A stretch of DNA of 21,660 nt, taken from the NCBI GenBank assembly GCA_036403235.1, contig DASWRI010000085.1, forward strand, positions 1 through 21,660, in the 5' to 3' direction. Each line of letters begins with the position of its first letter. The first letter of the stretch is position 1. Source of the stretch: JBGTFE01 sp036403235. GTDB taxonomy: Bacteria; Acidobacteriota; Blastocatellia; Pyrinomonadales; Pyrinomonadaceae. The notes under the pieces were generated by a model that was not told where the DNA came from, made no database searches, and saw only the letters and a program-made list of their open reading frames with translations. Shown piece by piece: positions 20,515 to 21,660 of the stretch. The position numbers and the translations under genes were made by a program.

Positions 20515-20599
20515 AAACTTCCGGAATTAGATTTTGTAATGCAGTAGAAATTTTAACAAACCCGCGAAAAAATGCTACCTCAAAAAGCCGAATCGGTGT

Positions 20600-20605
20600 T
20601 ATAAT
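20600..20605 (+). promoter_or_regulatory. Candidate -10 box of the TPR gene
   Basis: A perfect TATAAT lies 47 nt upstream of the ATG of the secreted TPR protein, with AGGAGG (20642-20647) at good spacing after it. The -35 region at 17-18 nt (ACCTCA or TACCTC) is poor. The gene is divergent from the HD gene and the shared gap (20501-20652) is short, so a promoter must lie here. Confidence 0.4.
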
Positions 20606-20652
20606 AATAAGCCACAAGCATAAATATTTTCTTTAAAATTCAGGAGGTTGTT

Positions 20653-21660
20653 ATGAAACCAATAAGCAAGCCATTTGCAATAAAAATGGTTTTTCGCGTT
20701 TCGTTTCTTTTTCTAATTCTTTTAATTTCCCAGAGCGCTTTTGCAAGTAATATCTCCGGTCTTGTTTACGATAAACAAAGAAATCCCCTGCCCGATGTCG
20801 ATGTCGAAATTCTTGACGACCTGTACCGGCAAATGCCGAACGGCCGCACTAAAACGGACGGGACGGGAAGATATTCGTTTGATGGTTTATCCGACGGAAA
20901 TTATACCGTCAGAGTGTTGCCTTTTCGCTACGATTTGGTTGACCAGTCGCAGCTCGTCGAAATCCAGACGATGACCGTCAGAGGTCAGGGAATCGGCAAC
21001 GCTTATATTAATCTGGATTTTTATCTTCTGCCGAAAAAAGGCGGGCTCAAAGACACCGAGCTGAGCGTCATTTTTGTGCAGGATATTCCGAAAGAAGCAA
21101 AATCCGCATACGACCAGGCAGCTCAGGATTTTTCGAAAAAGCGTGATGAAGCGGCCTTTGCGAATTTGAAAAAAGCGCTGGAGATTTTTCCGACCTATTA
21201 TCAAGCTTTGTATCGCTACGGGATGGAGCTTTATATGAGAAAGCAGTATCTCGATTCGGCGAGCGCATTTATGGAAGCGGTTAAAATCAATCAGAAAAGC
21301 GCCACCTCTTTTTATTATCTCGGCTCGTCGCTTTTTAATGCGGGCGAAAAATATCATAAAGCGGCCATCACGTCGCTTAATCAAGCGTACGTTTTAGCGC
21401 CGGCTTCGCCGCAGGTTCTTTATATGCTCGGAAAAGTCGAGCGCGCCACGGGTAAATTTCCCGAGGCGGAAAAACATCTGCTGCAGGCCGAAAAACTGTC
21501 AACCGGAAAAGTGCCGGAAATTCACAGCGAGCTGGCGCAGCTCTACGCCAACGATTTAAAGAAATACAGTGAAGCGGCCGACGAGCTTGAACTTTATATG
21601 AAAGCGAGCAAGCTCACCGACGAAGACGAGAAAAAAATCAAAAGTAAAATCTCCGATTTG
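20653..21660 (+). CDS. Secreted carboxypeptidase-regulatory-like and TPR protein (partial, 3' end missing)
   Basis: 336 codons without a stop; the gene leaves the window. The ATG follows AGGAGG by five bases. Residues 1-31 form a signal peptide (basic MKPISKPFAIKMVFR, then VSFLFLILLISQSAFA). Residues about 33-110 fit a carboxypeptidase-regulatory-like Ig-type domain (ISGLVYDKQRNPLPDVDVEI, TKTDGTGRYSFDGLSDGNYT). Residues from about 150 onward are TPR-type helical repeats (KALEIFPTYYQALYRYGMEL, SATSFYYLGSSLFNAGEKYH, SPQVLYMLGKVERATGKFPE). This pairing is common in Acidobacteriota periplasmic proteins, where the TPR part probably mediates protein contacts. The specific role is unknown. Confidence 0.9.
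   Translation, partial: MKPISKPFAIKMVFRVSFLFLILLISQSAFASNISGLVYDKQRNPLPDVDVEILDDLYRQMPNGRTKTDGTGRYSFDGLSDGNYTVRVLPFRYDLVDQSQLVEIQTMTVRGQGIGNAYINLDFYLLPKKGGLKDTELSVIFVQDIPKEAKSAYDQAAQDFSKKRDEAAFANLKKALEIFPTYYQALYRYGMELYMRKQYLDSASAFMEAVKINQKSATSFYYLGSSLFNAGEKYHKAAITSLNQAYVLAPASPQVLYMLGKVERATGKFPEAEKHLLQAEKLSTGKVPEIHSELAQLYANDLKKYSEAADELELYMKASKLTDEDEKKIKSKISDL

Overview
This window is a conserved bacterial translation and transcription locus followed by lineage-specific envelope genes. The most likely source is a member of the Acidobacteriota, perhaps Blastocatellia-like. This is an inference from the M13 metallopeptidase, the TonB_C hybrid protein, the carboxypeptidase-regulatory-like/TPR protein and the cysteine-rich insert in RpoB; no 16S gene is present to confirm it.

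Positions 1-13390 (+ strand) carry the classical order tuf (3' end only), rpmG, tRNA-Trp(CCA), secE, nusG, rplK, rplA, rplJ, rplL, rpoB, rpoC, closed by a strong intrinsic terminator. The gene order is textbook, but several details are not. L10 (RplJ) carries an acidic Glu/Ala tail of about 120 residues. RpoB has an insert with eight cysteines that looks like two zinc ribbons. The rplJ-rplL gap (208 nt) and the rplL-rpoB gap (385 nt) are long and rich in hairpins, while the usual place for an L10 leader, upstream of rplJ, is only 19 nt long. rplK, rplA and rpoB have no convincing Shine-Dalgarno sequence at the start that homology supports.

Positions 13391-15328 (+ strand) hold two single-gene units, each followed by its own intrinsic terminator. 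The first, driven by a near-consensus sigma70 promoter, is a LysM/Pro-rich/endolysin-like (VgrG-related) protein without a signal peptide. The second is a phage tail-collar-type protein that does have a signal peptide. No other phage gene is visible.

Positions 15329-20500 (- strand) hold a secreted M13 metallopeptidase and, further upstream, a likely operon: an SAMHD1/YwfO-type HD phosphohydrolase, a TonB_C-domain periplasmic protein and a PlsC-type acyltransferase. The HD gene seems to start at CTG behind a perfect AAGGAG. Its stop codon overlaps the ATG of the next gene (ATGA). Divergent from it, a secreted carboxypeptidase-regulatory-like/TPR protein starts at 20653 and runs off the window.

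A theme not explained by the genes is a set of spacer hairpins made of short repeated words followed by their inverted copy, each with a different sequence: 322-408, 8932-9019, 18265-18324, 19140-19202, and more weakly 17447-17511. One of them (19140-19202) lies inside the 5' coding region of the TonB_C gene and encodes part of its signal peptide.
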